NCBI GenBank assembly: GCA_002205965.3
Contig: NADL03000699.1
Location: forward strand, 1,426,001-1,490,000
DNA: 64,000 bases
Source of the DNA: Kappaphycus alvarezii
Taxonomy: Eukaryota > Rhodophyta > Florideophyceae > Gigartinales > Solieriaceae
Reading direction: 5' to 3'
Part shown: one piece after another, positions 1 through 10,409 of the stretch
How positions within the stretch are numbered: the first letter of the stretch is position 1
Layout of the letters: every line of letters starts with the position of its first letter
Notes under the pieces: generated by a model
Databases searched by the model: none
What the model saw: the letters and a program-made list of their open reading frames with translations, nothing else
Told to the model about the DNA's origin: nothing
Made by a program: the position numbers and the translations under genes

Positions 1-176
1 ATACACACTCTCCACGCCATACTTGGATTGTTATTAATGTATGACGTTGCTCTCCACACACGCAAGCAACGTCTTTTCAAAAACTCAAGCTGCTGCTCTT
101 CACTTGAGTATTTGGTATGCGCTACAGATATGATGACAACGAACGCTAAAAGAACACCTCCTTCTATATCTTCCAT
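1..176 (-). CDS. partial hypothetical protein running off the left edge
   Basis: An ATG at 176 on the minus strand opens a frame of 58 codons with no stop before the window edge. The first residues (MEDIEGGVLLAFVVIISVAH) contain a hydrophobic stretch that could be a signal anchor. A basic, tryptophan-containing segment with KRRCLRVWRATSY follows. I do not recognise a family. The length is too short to exclude chance, and the region is full of transposon ORFs, so it may be an accessory or second gene of a mobile element lying to the left. Confidence 0.28.
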   Translation of the reverse strand, partial: MEDIEGGVLLAFVVIISVAHTKYSSEEQQLEFLKRRCLRVWRATSYINNNPSMAWRVC

Positions 177-755
177 ACTCAAGATACTTGCCCTGCACAA
201 AAAAAAATCCTCCCGTCATCCAGGGTCCAAAGAACTTCGACTTCATCATCGTTTCTTAGTAGAATCGCAGTTTCTCGGCAACCCTGGAGTGAAAAGTAAA
301 TTATTTCCTTCGCGGATCTGATCATTGATGTAATCTGCGGAGTACTCTGAAATATCCCTGGAGAAGGAGTAGAATATCCCCGGATCGGGTATGCGAGGAT
401 TGATTGATTATTTGGGAATCGGTGTTGAAGGTGAACTGAAATTGACAACAGTAACAGGAAGGAATGAAAAAGAAGTAAATATCAGTACAGATATCTGTTA
501 CTGAGATCCTGAAAGGGATCATTTGTTGTGTGTGTACATCCAGAAGTTTCCATAAATTCCAAGGACTTTTTCCTTTATGACGAAATAATTCCCGCGAAAC
601 ATTGAAAAGGCGAACTCTATGCATCCTATTTGGGATTCCCTGCAGCCCCGGACGTACATAAAGAGAGCCATGGAACTGATGCAGTACTGCAATATTAACC
701 TCGGTTACAATGAATCTCTTGAATCTCTGGAAGGCGCATTTTTCTTGTTCAAGGT

Positions 756-2069
756 ATGTTTCCTTCGCTTATGGTCAGCACGGTTAGTGAAGAAAGCGGT
801 GAAGCCAGTTGCTCACTCCAAAAACGCAGAAAGGCTGCTTTTACTCCACGATTTATATCGCTAGTCGGTCAGAGAAGTGCAGACGCTGGCAGAAATGTGA
901 GTACCCACGAACAATCAACTCGTTCAGCAGATGAGGAAGCAGTCAGAGAGGAAAAGGGTGCTACGGTACCCGTAGGGAAGCGACCCGTTGATCTCTCCAG
1001 TCCAATATTGTTGGTAAGAGGCGGGGAAGGAAGTTTAATGATAAGGCAGAAGAAGAAATTAAAAAGTATGTTTGATGATGCCCTCAGTGGTGAGGAAGGA
1101 AATTTAGAGGATTCCGAACAACTTATGGAATATGCTGGACAGTTTTCTGCAAAACCGGATCGATCAAGTCTCCATAAAAGATTTTCCATGGAGTCTAATA
1201 TTTATGAACCGTATCAAGAATCTTATTATGAAGCTATGACTCTATGTAACGAGGATGACAGCATTGGTGAAGCGAGAAATGGACGCCGTCGTTTTTTTAA
1301 AATTGAAATACAACAAATGAGTTCTTCCCAGAGAGTTTATGTGCGTGTCTCTGGTCGTTCTATAACAGAAGCGCTGCCTGTCGATAATGAAAATTTGGAG
1401 TACTCAGGTTTAGTTTTGGCTGTGGAAGATATGTATAAACGATTGAGCACGCAGATCAAAATGCTAGAAAACAACATATCTAGGATATTTATTTCAGTAA
1501 AAGAGGAGCAGATATTGCAAAAGAGGATAAAAAAAGAGCTGATGATCACTTTTCGGGACAAGGCCTATTTGAATACAGCCAGTACTGCCAAGAAAACTGT
1601 AATTGAGGTCTTCAGGCAGAAACTTGAAGAAAAAGTCACCCACCTTGAATGTGTCTTTGATTATCTTTCATTGGCAAAATTTCTTCGAGCAAATTTTTCA
1701 GACAGCTTCAATAAGATCGCGAAGGAGAGAGGCAGTAATGCCGAGGTGAAATTTGCGAGTCAAGCACTTAGCACGTTGTACTACAGTTACACCCAAAGAA
1801 CGGAAAGAAAGGGTGAAAGACAGGTAATGGCAAAAAACACAGCGGCTTCAGGAAAGACTTTGTTTCGAAAGCGATATAAAGTGCTCGGAATAATCTACAA
1901 AAAGTTTCTTGCGGACAAAACTTTGAGCACGGCTGTGGTACCACACTCTCCAACTTTCAATAATCTTCCACTACCAGCTATGCATGAATTTTCTTCGAGA
2001 GAAACAGATCCGAGTACATCAGAGAGAGAGGTTAATATTGAACATCCAGTGTGGTTACAACCAGGTTAA
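756..2069 (+). CDS. hypothetical charged/coiled-coil protein, first part of a long frame
   Basis: This is an ATG-initiated frame of 437 codons ending in TAA. I recognise no family. The N-terminal ~150 residues are polar and low-complexity. Residues ~180-340 are charged and probably helical or coiled-coil (EEQILQKRIKKEL, RQKLEEKVTHLECVFDYL). The C-terminal part is basic (LFRKRYKVLGIIYKKF). The next ORF at 2076 is in the same frame and separated only by the stop and two codons, so both may derive from one ~700-codon gene. A frame at 619-753 ends exactly at TTCAAG|GTATGT, a good splice-donor match, so an upstream exon spliced past the ATG is possible. The ORF lies upstream of, and on the same strand as, the Tnp2-like transposase, and could be a second protein of that element. 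Confidence 0.45.
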   Translation: MFPSLMVSTVSEESGEASCSLQKRRKAAFTPRFISLVGQRSADAGRNVSTHEQSTRSADEEAVREEKGATVPVGKRPVDLSSPILLVRGGEGSLMIRQKKKLKSMFDDALSGEEGNLEDSEQLMEYAGQFSAKPDRSSLHKRFSMESNIYEPYQESYYEAMTLCNEDDSIGEARNGRRRFFKIEIQQMSSSQRVYVRVSGRSITEALPVDNENLEYSGLVLAVEDMYKRLSTQIKMLENNISRIFISVKEEQILQKRIKKELMITFRDKAYLNTASTAKKTVIEVFRQKLEEKVTHLECVFDYLSLAKFLRANFSDSFNKIAKERGSNAEVKFASQALSTLYYSYTQRTERKGERQVMAKNTAASGKTLFRKRYKVLGIIYKKFLADKTLSTAVVPHSPTFNNLPLPAMHEFSSRETDPSTSEREVNIEHPVWLQPG

Positions 2070-2075
2070 ATTACA

Positions 2076-2858
2076 ATGCCAGGCATCGTTCGCACTAAAG
2101 AGAGAAATAAGAGCGGATTGTGTGAAAAGGATGACGAAGAAGGGTGGGAAGTCAATGATTTAGCGTTTGCTCCGAACTTATTGCCGACAGGGGCGGACGT
2201 GGCGATATTCGCTGTAGGGAGATTATACAATATCGTAAATACAATGCTTAATAAGTCAAGAGAGATGGGGGGTCTCGCATTGTTCGATGAGTTGTTCTAC
2301 TTAATGGCGCCGTGGAATGGAATGGGGTATGAGTTTGACCAGAGCACGATCAGAATTAGCTGGAAGCCGGTACCGGCCAGTAGAATATTAACTGATTCTC
2401 TGCGGAGCTTAGAATCCATTCCTACGACACGGGAAGGCTGTGCTGATATTGATAGTTACGATGAAACTAATGGTAACACTCTGAGTAATCTGTTGGCGAC
2501 GTCGAATGAAGTCACTCTCTGTGTTTTGAATGAAGTCTCCGTGACATTCTCGGGGAAAAAAGTGCGGAGCAGTGAGAGGGTAGGTAACCGTAGATTAATA
2601 CACAAAGTCTTTTATCTCATTTATGTCGCTGGGAAGTTCTGTACGGCGTACTTCCATTACAACCAGAAGGAGTACTACTTGTTACTTTTCCTTCGTGTAC
2701 ATAGCTCTGCTTTACGATTTGTATACGCTGTGGCCGCAGTGTTGAAGCAGCTCGTCGATAGCTTCATATCGAATAATATATGTGAAGGGCAGTACCGCAT
2801 ACCAACAGCGGTGGAATGTAATTCAGTTCGCGCTCATGGATTGGCCCTATCTTCGTGA
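2076..2858 (+). CDS. hypothetical protein, continuation of the preceding frame
   Basis: This is an ATG-initiated frame of 260 codons. It begins 7 nt after the preceding stop and is in the same reading frame as 756-2069. The family is not recognised. Visible features are an acidic start (EKDDEEGWEVND), a hydrophobic/aromatic segment (ALFDELFYLMAPWNGMGYEF) around residues 65-85, and a C-terminal half rich in Tyr, Leu and Val (YYLLLFLRVHSSALRFVYA) that could be buried or weakly membrane-associated. It could be an independent ORF starting at its own ATG, or the 3' half of a gene split by one stop codon. The long open frame among visibly broken transposon relics suggests relatively recent selection or recent arrival. 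Confidence 0.42.
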   Translation: MPGIVRTKERNKSGLCEKDDEEGWEVNDLAFAPNLLPTGADVAIFAVGRLYNIVNTMLNKSREMGGLALFDELFYLMAPWNGMGYEFDQSTIRISWKPVPASRILTDSLRSLESIPTTREGCADIDSYDETNGNTLSNLLATSNEVTLCVLNEVSVTFSGKKVRSSERVGNRRLIHKVFYLIYVAGKFCTAYFHYNQKEYYLLLFLRVHSSALRFVYAVAAVLKQLVDSFISNNICEGQYRIPTAVECNSVRAHGLALSS

Positions 2859-3294
2859 TGGTTGGAAAAAGTCTGAGAAAGTGTGGCCTCAATCGTGTGT
2901 TGAGAATGACGGGAACGGAATAAACGGCTGTTGACGCGAAAAAAGGACCCGCTGTGCCAGAAAAAGAGGGGAATGGCATACAAGTAAATGAACAGCAATC
3001 CCGGAATGATTTGAGTAAAGCAGCCGGAGTGTTCCCCGTTCAGTAATGAAAAAAGTGAGAAGACCTTCAATTGAAACAGAAGTGCTTAATTCAGCAGACG
3101 AGTGGTACTGTACGTTTCCTTGAAGCCCATCGGTACAGTATTCTCGTATTTAAAACTACTGAGAAAAATATACAGTTGAATATTGTGAGACTCGCATGGG
3201 AAACTGCCGATCTTACCATATATGTGCAGTCAAGTTGATGTTTTTGAACAATGCGCCATTGGCGCATTGTGGCACAATCCTATCCAATTCATAT
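2859..3294. other. no gene seen; short palindrome near 3250
   Basis: No convincing coding frame is present. A perfect palindrome with 9-bp arms and a 3-nt loop (CAATGCGCC-ATT-GGCGCATTG) lies at 3249-3269. It could be a terminator-like or cruciform sequence, or chance. Confidence 0.3.
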
Positions 3295-3592
3295 CTAAAT
3301 CTGGACAGCCTCAATCAAAAATCTATCCTTTACATTGCTAGTACCAGCACTTGCCGCTTTACTGTTATCGGGATGCGTCGTTGTATTTTTTATGTCATGT
3401 TTAGCAGCATGTCCGAAAATCGAACCGCGATCCGATTCAGCGGTACCTGCACAATTCATTAGGACATATTCACTCAAAAAACCCATCCTCCACATTTTCG
3501 GTACCACTGTCAGCACCTGCCGCAGTACTTTTCTCGAGATCCACCGTTGTCTTGTTCACTTTCACAGTAATTTCCGCGTTGGCCTCGATCAT
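3295..3592 (-). pseudogene. minus-strand peptide relic with an internal duplication
   Basis: On the minus strand an ATG at 3592 opens a 40-codon frame (MIEANAEITVKVNKTTVDLE, then a Ser/Ala/Gly-rich tail) that ends at 3470. Further downstream in another frame, a related stretch recurs: STAAGADSGTENVEDGFF in the first half resembles SKAASAGTSNVKDRFL in the second. The nucleotide similarity supports a local duplication. The product is unknown. This is likely a decayed fragment of a gene, or of an accessory ORF of the neighbouring transposon. Confidence 0.22.
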
Positions 3593-4727
3593 TTTCTTGG
3601 CAGTGCTGCCCGGTAAAATGGAGTGGGATGGGCCGCGATAATAACGGAATGGTTATGGGATGATGGAAAAGGCCGGATTAGAAAGGGATCCGCAGAAAGG
3701 CGATGGCAACAAGCGGGAGGACGAAGGGGTTGGACATTCGCTGAGGTTGCCAAACACCAGTGGAGTTCACCAGAAAGAATGTCCGGGATATGAAGATTGG
3801 TGGGCAAAGAGGGTTGGGGTTGATTTGAGACCTCAGCGCTGCTGTGGCTATGAATAGTACTAGTAATAACAGTACTGGTAATACCTTCTTGTAACTTATT
3901 TTTTAAACATGATCGTGAAAACCACTTCAAACATGCAGAGTAAATATTACTGAAAATTATAGCTTAGTTCGACATGAGCTCCTTCCTCCTAATACCAGAA
4001 ACTTGCAATTCAATTCGGCCCAGCTAGAGGTATCTCGATCAGGATGACCAGTTACAGAAATTTTGAAGAGGACTGGGTGTGAGCTGGTACCTGCCTAATA
4101 GCCAGCTAAGCTGGTTTCCCTTTCAGAAATGAGTCTCGGATCCGTAATGGTATGCATGGTTCAAACCAGGATCTTCTCTGAGACTGGTCAATATGGTCAC
4201 CAGTAGCAGAGAAGACACAGTTCACTGTAGTGATGCGAGGTTAAGATTCTGTTTCCTAAGCTGAGATCCAAAGATAAATGGATATCATTTTATTGTTCAA
4301 TTTTAAACCTGTCCAGGTGTACGGGTGTGATCCAGATTGCGCCATTCCACAATCATAATTTTGAAAATCGCCGAAGCACGCGGTCAGACCGAATAACAAT
4401 AATTGTTACTTGTAGTATCACTCGGTCTCAAGGCGTTTCCCACAATAGTGGTACAATATGCTCAATGGTGCCTTCGTATATTTCCGAATTTGGCGCACAA
4501 ACTCCTCCCTCTCGACATTCTCTTCGCCCCGCGTGATCCTCCCCACCTCCACTGTAACTTCTCAACAGCCTTTCCGTACTTCCCCACTCACACTGTGCAT
4601 CCCCGAACCGGTAACGCTCTTACTTCAGCAACTCTGTCCGATCTTTTTTTGGCAGCTAGACAGTAATTTCTCCCAATCTCACTGAGTAGATCCAATAGTG
4701 CCGCGGTATCGCGTTCTTAATGCTTCA
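3593..4727. other. no confident gene; pyrimidine-rich leader before the transposase relic
   Basis: Only short overlapping frames are present and none has a recognisable motif. The stretch 4490-4690 is rich in C and T (CTCCCTCTCGACATTC-like runs) and directly precedes the ATG at 4728. It could be a 5' leader or promoter-proximal region of the transposase gene. Confidence 0.25.
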
Positions 4728-7700
4728 ATGGCACCCAGAAGGGTGAAAAGGAGAAGTAGGGGTGCAAGCTACACATGGATGGACTACTTGAACCGAGGGC
4801 AAAACACCGACCAGTTTTTCGAGGAACCTGCACATATTCTGCGGCCGGGAAATGAAGCAGCGGAAACTGAAGCTCCGATTTCTGGGAACGTTGAGAGATT
4901 CGACATTGTCCCTCCTGACGCTGATGTTGGATTCGGATTTTTGGACTTATCTAAACAAGAACCTGAATCAGGAAACCAGAGCAAATCGTCACGGACTGCA
5001 GAGATAAAGTAGAAGAGCTTATGCGCTTTGAATTACGAAGAACAGAAGCCATCGGCGTACGCCACAACTGAAGAACAACTTGGAGAAGGGGATTATGATT
5101 GTCGAGGAAAAGGAGTCTCAGATGATGTTTAATTTGCAAGCTGACAGCGTTGAAGGTGAAGAGGAAGAAAGGATAAGCGGAGCTGACCAGGAAAGTATGC
5201 CGCTTGAAGATGATGACGACATAATGGGCAATACGATATTAATGGGACGCCCTCCGGTGAGCGCAGCGGAAAAAAAAGGACGGAATTCGTTGAAAAGTCG
5301 AATAAATCACGTTATTGATACCGTTCAGTGTGATGAACGTGATAGGAGATTTGTCGACGTATATATCGGCAGAACGCTACCGTGAAGGAACCTTCGAAAC
5401 CCGATCGTTGTCATAATTTGTTGAAAGTACTCCGAAAGCATGCCTCCTCTCTGATATCTTGGAAGCGTTTATTATCTGCTACCGTCGTATGTGTTATTTT
5501 ACGTTACACTGGAGAAAAATACGAAATTTTGCGACGATTTGTACGTTCAATGGCAATTGCGTGTTGCCTCCCTACTCTACAGTCCGAATGGGAATATTCT
5601 CCCGTTTGATTCAAAATTGTTTCCCAGAAAGTTCAGTCTACGAGTTCAATATGGACCCCAAACATGTTCCTGTCAATTCTAGCAATTCTTTGTCACTGTC
5701 AGGAAAACGTATTGCTGCTGAGATAGTTGTAGTTATGCCTAGCGCCTGGGCGAAATTGGATATACGCCTCTTGCCGTTCTACCATGCGATGTTTGGGGAT
5801 GCCGGTGGAAGATAACCATACGGTACACCTGTACAGGTAAACAATGAAAAGGAAAAGGATTAGGATTGTTCCATTTAGACTGCCCCAATTGTTCGAAACA
5901 TATGTCAAGTTTTGGACCCGACGGCTTTTTTCTTGGTGAGGTCTCGAAAAAGAATGGTTAAAGCATACCCTGGGGCTTGGTTGTAGTTTAATCTAGGCAG
6001 GTTTCCGTCCGAGATGGATCGTTTAAACGCAAAACATCTCGGGTGCAGAGCTATTGAGGGGAATTTTGATTCATTGGACAAATATATATTTGCATTAAAG
6101 GGTAAAGCTCTGCGTTGTGGATCCTTGGAGCGGAAGGGAAACGAACGGAGATTTGGGAGAGAGCAATGAGGTGATTTCAGGGTATCGAAAGAGAAATCAT
6201 CAAGCTGCTCAATGTCTGATCTTCTCCGCATAATATTGATCCGGAAAATACTACTGTAAAGAAACGAAGAAGAAATGGTGGTGGTACTTCTTCCAGACAC
6301 AGTCGTTCTGAGAGTTCAGTTGATCACGTAATTCCTAGAGACATCTATGTATTTCTTAAGCCGGCAAGGGTGGAAGCGCTAAATACTTCAAGAGGACTAT
6401 ATTACTGTGTGATGGTTTGCAGATTTTGGAAACATGATGGTGTTGTGGCATCACAAAGGCTCCTTTGGTTTCGGTTGAGACTTTACAATCCAGTTAAAAG
6501 TGATCGTGCTGCAGAGTGGTTTCTCGACGCGAAAGTGTGCCAAGATGTTGTTTCTGTACCCTGTATGATCGAAGAAGGTAATCCGAAGCAGCCTTCCTAC
6601 CACTCAAATCGCACCGATAAGGGCTTCTTGGAGGACTCTACTCCCTACGTTGTTCTCCAAGTAATCCAGTACTGCGATGACTTCCGTCCGAACAATTCTC
6701 TGGTTCAGAAAGGATCAGCTGGTGGATGTTACATGGTTCACTTGAATATGCCCCGAACTGGAGAAATGGAAAGGCTGCCGTACGGATTATATCTTTGACA
6801 CCTCCCGGAGTATCTACAAATGAGTTTTTGTTGTTAATAATACCAGATATTGTTGCCGCAACAATGTTCGGCATTGACTCATACGATCCAAGTCGCACAA
6901 GAATCAAGATATTTTTGGACGTTTTTGGATTCGTTGTTTAACATTCTACAGCTTCAAATACTCTACAGATTCAAATACCCTAGATCTACTATGAAATAAC
7001 GCGAACTCCCCCTGCCCACTTTGTTCCTCCGTTAAGTCTACCCAGGCAGCGTCCAGTCGGTACAGATATGATTTTCAAATCAATACGGAGTTCCCCGCTC
7101 ATTCACGGTGCGGAAAACGACATGAAGCGTTGCGGGGAGCAGATTTGCCGGATCGGGATTCTTAGCGTCTGCGAATGTCAAATACAAGTGATGTCCAAGA
7201 TAACCGTTGCCCACTTGTCACATTGCAGAAGTGCTTGCCGAAAATGATTCCCCATATTACCACCACAAAGGGGGAAGAATAGTGATCACTGGTGAGTTCG
7301 ACGCGTACTAGTCAGATGTTGTTGCACCGGATCACCTGTTGACCGGTTTAGCAAAAAATATTCTTAACTTGTGTTTCGAGGTTATATCGGATAGTGACGA
7401 ACGTCATGCAGTGGACTTGGCTATATGCGCAGAACTGCGCGATAATGGGCTAGTAGGGCAGTCCTCTGTGTACAATCACAATGCAAAAATCTTTACAGTA
7501 TGAGTGTGTCCGCGGTGCACTGCGTACTATTGGTCTCAGTTACTGTCTTTGAGCCAATGATTTCTCCTGAACTTGCATCTCTCTTTGATCTACTATCTTT
7601 CTACAATTTCTAATAGCATTGGCATTTTGGTGGCCTGTGCTGGTTGTAGATTCGATTGACGACGTAGAGTATGTTCGAAATGGTGAGCAGTATCTTCAAA

Positions 7701-8890
7701 ATTTGCAAGTATTTGCTATTTAATACGTGCGAAAAGTTGAAAAGATGTGCAGGGAGCACCATTCCTGAAAAATGGCGGACGTCTCAGTGAGAGAACTTGA
7801 CAAATCCAATCTGCACCGCCTTCTCGAATTGTACCATCACACCCTCCCTGCGTATGGACACGCGAGGCATTTTATGGAAATCATCTTTGAGAGTGCACAA
7901 CAGCCTTTGAAGCGCAGCATAGTACGGAGTAATCACAAGCGGGCCCATGTTTTTGCTGTCCAGTATGTTCTGGCGAATGACTGGCAGGGTAGGCTAGCAG
8001 TGCTATATGCAGCATTGGTGAGGGCAGAAGGGAGCGAGAAGGAGAAATTTCTATTCGTCTTGTTGCTTCTTTTCGTTGGAGAGTATGTGTTTGAATTGGA
8101 TAAACAAATTACGGAAGGAGAATTGTTTTCGGATGAAATAAGGGAAGATTTGGACAAGGTTTTCAATGATTTCGTATGCAAACAATTGTTAATCAACGGT
8201 CAAGTATGCTCAGCATGGATAGGAGGACTCCCTAAGTGGCAGGCATCATTTTAATTGCCTGAAACGGACTGGAGGGATTTTGAAGCATGTTCAGGATTAT
8301 CTCAAGGTGAGAAAATAATTCAAAAACGGCAAGATTTGCTGAGTCTCTATGTTACAAAGGGCTCCACGCGCACTTAGAGACAGAACTAATGTGGACAATA
8401 TATCAGCAGGGGACAGGGTTCGTGGCAGAAATATTTCTGAGCATGACAGGATTTCAGGGGGGCGTGGGTATGACATCATAGGGACTGGTTGTGTTGTGCA
8501 AGTTCTTTTGAAACCTGGACAGGAATACGTTCCCGTGCTGCTCGATCGAAACCGAGAATTCGATACTGATTGCTGTCGGACTTCTTCTTTGCAGTGGTTG
8601 CTTTTGTGAAAAGGATTGCAGATCCCAGACCCTGGGCAACTGTCTTGAGGTGCACGGGATTGTCAAACCACACAATTATGTGTTCAAATAATGGTGTTGG
8701 AGCTGTACAGCTCCTAGAAATGAGTGACGACGTCTGGTGAGCTGTGATATTTCACAATTGTAATGAGGAATGTGTTGTGGATATTGGGAAGAAGGAAGCG
8801 AAGCATGGAGGCGGAATATTTGAACAGAGCAGATTCCTCGTGCACTTATTTCTACACAAAAAAATAATTCGGACAGGCAGGTCTGTTATT
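4728..8890 (+). pseudogene. Tnp2/CACTA-like transposase, long and frame-broken
   Basis: A single long transposase can be followed through all three plus frames, so it is interrupted by many shifts and stops, or partly by introns. The N-terminus starts at ATG 4728 with a basic segment (MAPRRVKRRSRGASYTWMDY). The middle shows SRINHVIDTVQCDERD (~5300), YCDDFRPNNSL (~6680), TPPGVSTNEFLLLIIPDIVA (~6800), FLDVFGF (~6915), SPCPLC (~7007) and APDHLLTGLAKNIL (~7324). The C-terminal part has LPAYGHARHFMEIIFES, PLKRSIVRSNHKRAH and a terminal HNCNEECVVD. The pattern of PG-containing block, LDVxGF, PCxxC, PDHLLTG and QPLKR resembles DDE transposases of the Tnp2 (CACTA/EnSpm) type. Such an enzyme would cut and paste its own element. 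The superfamily call is from memory of motif patterns and remains moderate. Confidence 0.58.
7772..8254 (+). CDS. intact C-terminal block of the Tnp2-like transposase
   Basis: This is the best-preserved piece of the transposase relic: 160 codons from an ATG in good context (AAAATGG) with no interruption. It carries LLELYHHTLPAYGHARHF, then QPLKRSIVRSNHKRAHVF and VLANDWQGRLAVLYA, followed by a helical acidic tail. In this transposase type the block lies after the catalytic core. An ATG here may let the fragment be expressed alone, but more likely it is simply the least decayed part. Downstream (8280-8890) the same protein continues in other frames. Confidence 0.5.
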   Translation: MADVSVRELDKSNLHRLLELYHHTLPAYGHARHFMEIIFESAQQPLKRSIVRSNHKRAHVFAVQYVLANDWQGRLAVLYAALVRAEGSEKEKFLFVLLLLFVGEYVFELDKQITEGELFSDEIREDLDKVFNDFVCKQLLINGQVCSAWIGGLPKWQASF

Positions 8891-9574
8891 AAGAGAGCGG
8901 TTGATTCAAATTTGATGCGATGTCCGGTTAATTTTCAAGTTCAACATATGGCACTGGAAAAAGTAGGATGCATTATCTCACGTTGTTGTGTATTACAAAA
9001 ATTCCGCAAGTGTGTGCTTTAAAAAAATCTGGGCCCGTTCTAATTAATTCACACGACTAATATAATGGTGTGCGTCCATTACATTTTTAATAAATTTACT
9101 TAAAAATGACTTTGTAGAGCATGCAAACTGATACCTTTCTTTCCGAAAAATCTATTGTCTTCTTCTCTCTGCAACAGGTAGGCTCATACTCCACTTTTTT
9201 ATCTGTCAATAGAATCGCTTTTTATGCTCTCTTTTCTCAACAATTGTGCCCAATATATCCTCTAAAGCAACCTGTGGAACCTTGACGCGTTGCTAATGTG
9301 AGAGGAAATGCAAAGTGTTTTTTCTGACATCACCGACGAATGCAATAGCAACGGGTCTTTCTGACGGAATAAATGAATTGAGAGTATCCAACAACCCGAA
9401 TGGAGCTGATCAGCCTGTGCAATTCAGCTCTCTGGAATTCCCAGAGTCTGGCTCCCGTAAACCGAATACACTGCTATGTAAGCCTTGTTCGTCCTTTTAT
9501 ATACGTGAGTCTATATAAACAGTCCTCATAAAACACTGAACTCCCTCAATCTGAGCATCATAGTTTGTTCTGTA
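8891..9574. other. no gene seen between transposase relic and convergent ORF
   Basis: Only short frames without motifs are present. A CAACAG|GTAGG sequence at ~9175 could be read as a splice site, but no exon pair is evident. Confidence 0.25.
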
Positions 9575-10147
9575 CTAAACTAGTACAAATATCTTATCTA
9601 GCCTGTGCAGATCTGCAACAGTTTCATTCAGAAGGCCACCAAAAATATAGTCCACCGTGGATTTTCCCTTTGAATCTCTTGCAGTCAGAGCCGAGCATAC
9701 AGCCAAAAACGAAGAGCGGCCAGTTTTCTTAACATTTTTTTCGTCATAAGCTCGTCGGTAATCAATGTATAGATCACCCCGTTTCTTCTTTACAGTGATA
9801 GAAAGAAGCACAAGCTCCCTATTATGACACTGCACGTGTTTAGTGCCCCATGAGAACAACTGAATGTATTGGCTGGCAAAAATGAAACGAACCATGAATT
9901 CAATCTTGTCATTTGATGCTCTAGAAACCTGGCGTACATATTTACTGATTTTTCCTGATAACAAGATAGAATCCGAGTCCAATCTGGACTTAGCGTACGT
10001 GCGTCGGCATATTGGCATGGAAAATTCGTCATCTACAGTTTTCTCTAAATCATCTGCATCAGATATATCCGTCTCAACTTCTTGGTTATCATCTTCCGAT
10101 AACATTCGTAAACGTATGAGAAAATCATTCAGATTGTCTCGCTTCAT
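9575..10147 (-). CDS. hypothetical protein, convergent with the transposase
   Basis: This is an uninterrupted ATG-initiated frame of 190 codons on the minus strand. The N-terminal 60 residues are acidic (ETDISDADDLEKTVDDEFS). They are followed by a compact, mixed alpha/beta-looking segment (KIEFMVRFIFASQYIQLF; VLLSITVKKKRGDLYIDYRR) and a C-terminal helix (GLLNETVADLHRLDKIFVLV). I do not recognise it. It lies convergent to the Tnp2-like transposase and ~150 bp inside a possible element end (TAGTG at 10291-10295, the complement of CACTA). It may therefore be the second gene of that transposon. Its intactness contrasts with the broken transposase. Confidence 0.42.
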   Translation of the reverse strand: MKRDNLNDFLIRLRMLSEDDNQEVETDISDADDLEKTVDDEFSMPICRRTYAKSRLDSDSILLSGKISKYVRQVSRASNDKIEFMVRFIFASQYIQLFSWGTKHVQCHNRELVLLSITVKKKRGDLYIDYRRAYDEKNVKKTGRSSFLAVCSALTARDSKGKSTVDYIFGGLLNETVADLHRLDKIFVLV

Positions 10148-10290
10148 TGATGCCCACAGTACAGTACGTAAGAAACGCCTTTCAACAGAACCTTTAGCCG
10201 TAGCTTTTTACGCAGGGATGACGTCCTCAGTGATGCATGGAAAACCACGTCTTTTGTAAAGAGGGCCTATTCGATTGTTGTATTAGTTGT

Positions 10291-10345
10291 TAGTGGGGGG
10301 AAATTTGGGGTGTTTTTAAAGCATGAAAAATATGGTCAGCTGTTC
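10291..10345. repeat. MITE-type terminus (G-run/ATTT/GGGTG family) and possible CACTA end
   Basis: TAGTG at 10291-10295 is the complement of CACTA and may mark the right end of the preceding element. It runs directly into GGGGGAAATTTGGGGTG followed by TTTTTAAAGCATGAAAAATA and a TGGTCAGCTG segment. The same terminus recurs, with changes, at 34918, 35010, 48773 and 50941, and inverted at 35303 and 48928. No matching inverted partner was found near this copy, so it is solitary or truncated. Confidence 0.4.
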
Positions 10346-10409
10346 CCTAAGGGATGTCGTGATGGTAAAGGCTTACAATGTAAAGGGTTGGCGGGAAGTT
10401 GTCAAAACG

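Noticed and set aside
630-655. CCCTGCAGCCCCGG resembling a cloning-vector polylinker
   Set aside because: Only a short partial match inside a continuous reading frame; the flanks are not vector sequence.
2062-2085. CAG|GTTAAATTACAATGCCAG| as an 18-nt intron removing the stop
   Set aside because: Far shorter than usual spliceosomal introns; a simple stop or two separate ORFs is more likely.
4140-4170. GGTTCAAACC resembling the B box of a tRNA gene
   Set aside because: No A box or cloverleaf could be built around it on either strand.
5905-6300. 131-codon minus-strand frame opposite the transposase
   Set aside because: It is antisense to a recognisable transposase region and has no motif; treated as a shadow.
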